Source: Bordetella parapertussis
GTDB taxonomy: Bacteria; Pseudomonadota; Gammaproteobacteria; Burkholderiales; Burkholderiaceae_C
Length of the DNA stretch: 6,435 nt
NCBI GenBank assembly: GCA_945899335.1
Contig: CAMDIP010000084.1
Location: 1-6,435 of the forward strand
Reading direction: 5' to 3'
Position numbers and translations under genes: made by a program. Shown piece after piece: positions 6,106 to 6,435 of the stretch; the first letter of the stretch is position 1, and each line of letters starts with the position of its first letter. A model generated the notes under the pieces. The model was not told the origin of the DNA, ran no database searches, and worked only from the letters and a program-made list of their open reading frames with translations.

Positions 6106-6435
6106 ATGAGCAAAAAAATATTGGTAACTGGTGTGGCGGGTTTCATAGGCTCACACTTGGTGAAAAGCCTGCACGCCTTGGGCCACGACGTGGCCGGTTG
6201 CGACAAAGTTGACCCAGCCACGGGCCTTGGTGGAGCTGCTGATGCGGCAGACCCATTTTTGGCGCGCTTGCGCAAAGAGCGGTTGGCAGCTTGTGTCACC
6301 CAGTGTGGCGTGAAGTATTTTCAAATCGATATTGGGCAAACAGATGCCTTTGCTTCAGTGGTGGCACAGTGGCAACCCGACACGGTGGTGCATCTGGCAG
6401 CGCAGGCAGGTGTCAGGCATTCGATGCAAGCGCCC
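6106..6435 (+). CDS. SDR-family nucleotide-sugar epimerase, probably UDP-glucuronate 4-epimerase, N-terminal part
   Basis: The frame starts with ATG at 6106 and is open to the window edge (110 codons visible of an expected 320-350). It begins MSKKILVTGVAGFIGSHL: the GxxGxxG motif (residues 9-15) of the NAD-binding Rossmann fold of extended short-chain dehydrogenases. An acidic D at 32 ends the second strand, where the NAD ribose is bound. DI (75-76) matches the usual 'D-(I/L)' before the next helix, and VVHLAAQAGVRHSM (94-107) is the segment which, as 'HLAAQAGVRYS', I associate with UDP-glucuronate 4-epimerases of the CapI/LspL type rather than with GalE or the dTDP-glucose dehydratases. The region 33-62, with RLRKERLA, fits the 'D-x-LK-x-x-RL' loop of that group but carries a Gly/Ala-rich stretch. 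The catalytic YxxxK lies outside the window, so the call is provisional. In-frame stops and the short spacing exclude a longer useful start; the ribosome site is weak. Divergent from the operon, it may supply its sugar (UDP-galacturonate). Confidence 0.82.
   Translation, partial: MSKKILVTGVAGFIGSHLVKSLHALGHDVAGCDKVDPATGLGGAADAADPFLARLRKERLAACVTQCGVKYFQIDIGQTDAFASVVAQWQPDTVVHLAAQAGVRHSMQAP

Noticed and set aside
6111..6117. A7 run in codons 3-5 of the epimerase gene as a possible phase-variation tract
   Set aside because: It is only seven bases and arises naturally from Lys-Lys-Ile codons; too short to argue for slippage control.
6042..6299. 85-codon minus-strand frame running from inside the epimerase gene into the PAP2 start region
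   Set aside because: It overlaps the clear Rossmann-fold coding sequence on the other strand and would end within the PAP2 gene out of frame; no motif supports it.

Overview
The window looks like the chromosome of a Gram-negative betaproteobacterium. My best guess is Burkholderiales, possibly Comamonadaceae, from the moderately high GC, the frequent TTG leucine codons and the general look of the proteins; this is an impression and has not been tested. It holds an uninterrupted, tightly packed envelope-glycolipid gene cluster with almost no non-coding DNA. I saw no RNA gene, insertion sequence, CRISPR array or recognisable terminator.

Layout: six genes lie on the minus strand and are transcribed from about 6058 towards 1. 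In order of transcription they are: (1) a PAP2-family membrane phosphatase (5240-6058); (2) a flippase-like membrane protein of the UPF0104 / lysylphosphatidylglycerol-synthase-TM family (4323-5243); (3) a DPM1/ArnC-like polyprenyl-phosphate sugar synthase, family GT2, with two C-terminal membrane helices (3306-4322); (4) an ArnT-like GT39 membrane glycosyltransferase (1751-3319); (5) a second, clearly different GT39 membrane glycosyltransferase (173-1723); and (6) the first 58 codons of another PAP2-type phosphatase (1-176, cut by the window edge). Neighbouring genes overlap by 4 to 14 bases, abut, or are separated by 27 bases at most, so they almost certainly form one operon. A seventh gene starts divergently at 6106 on the plus strand and runs off the window. 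It is the N-terminal third of a short-chain-dehydrogenase-type nucleotide-sugar epimerase whose signature resembles UDP-glucuronate 4-epimerases.

How the genes could work together (inference): the epimerase supplies a nucleotide sugar, perhaps UDP-galacturonate. The GT2 enzyme loads the sugar onto a polyprenyl phosphate on the cytoplasmic face, and the UPF0104 protein may help move the lipid-sugar across the inner membrane. The two GT39 enzymes transfer the sugar on the periplasmic side to an acceptor such as lipid A or the LPS core. The PAP2 enzymes either strip phosphates from that acceptor or recycle the carrier lipid. In gene content this resembles the Rhizobium pathway that replaces lipid A phosphates with galacturonic acid (RgtE, Rgt GT39 enzymes, LpxE/LpxF, UDP-glucuronate epimerase), or the ArnC/ArnT aminoarabinose pathway. 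The sequence alone does not identify the sugar or the acceptor.
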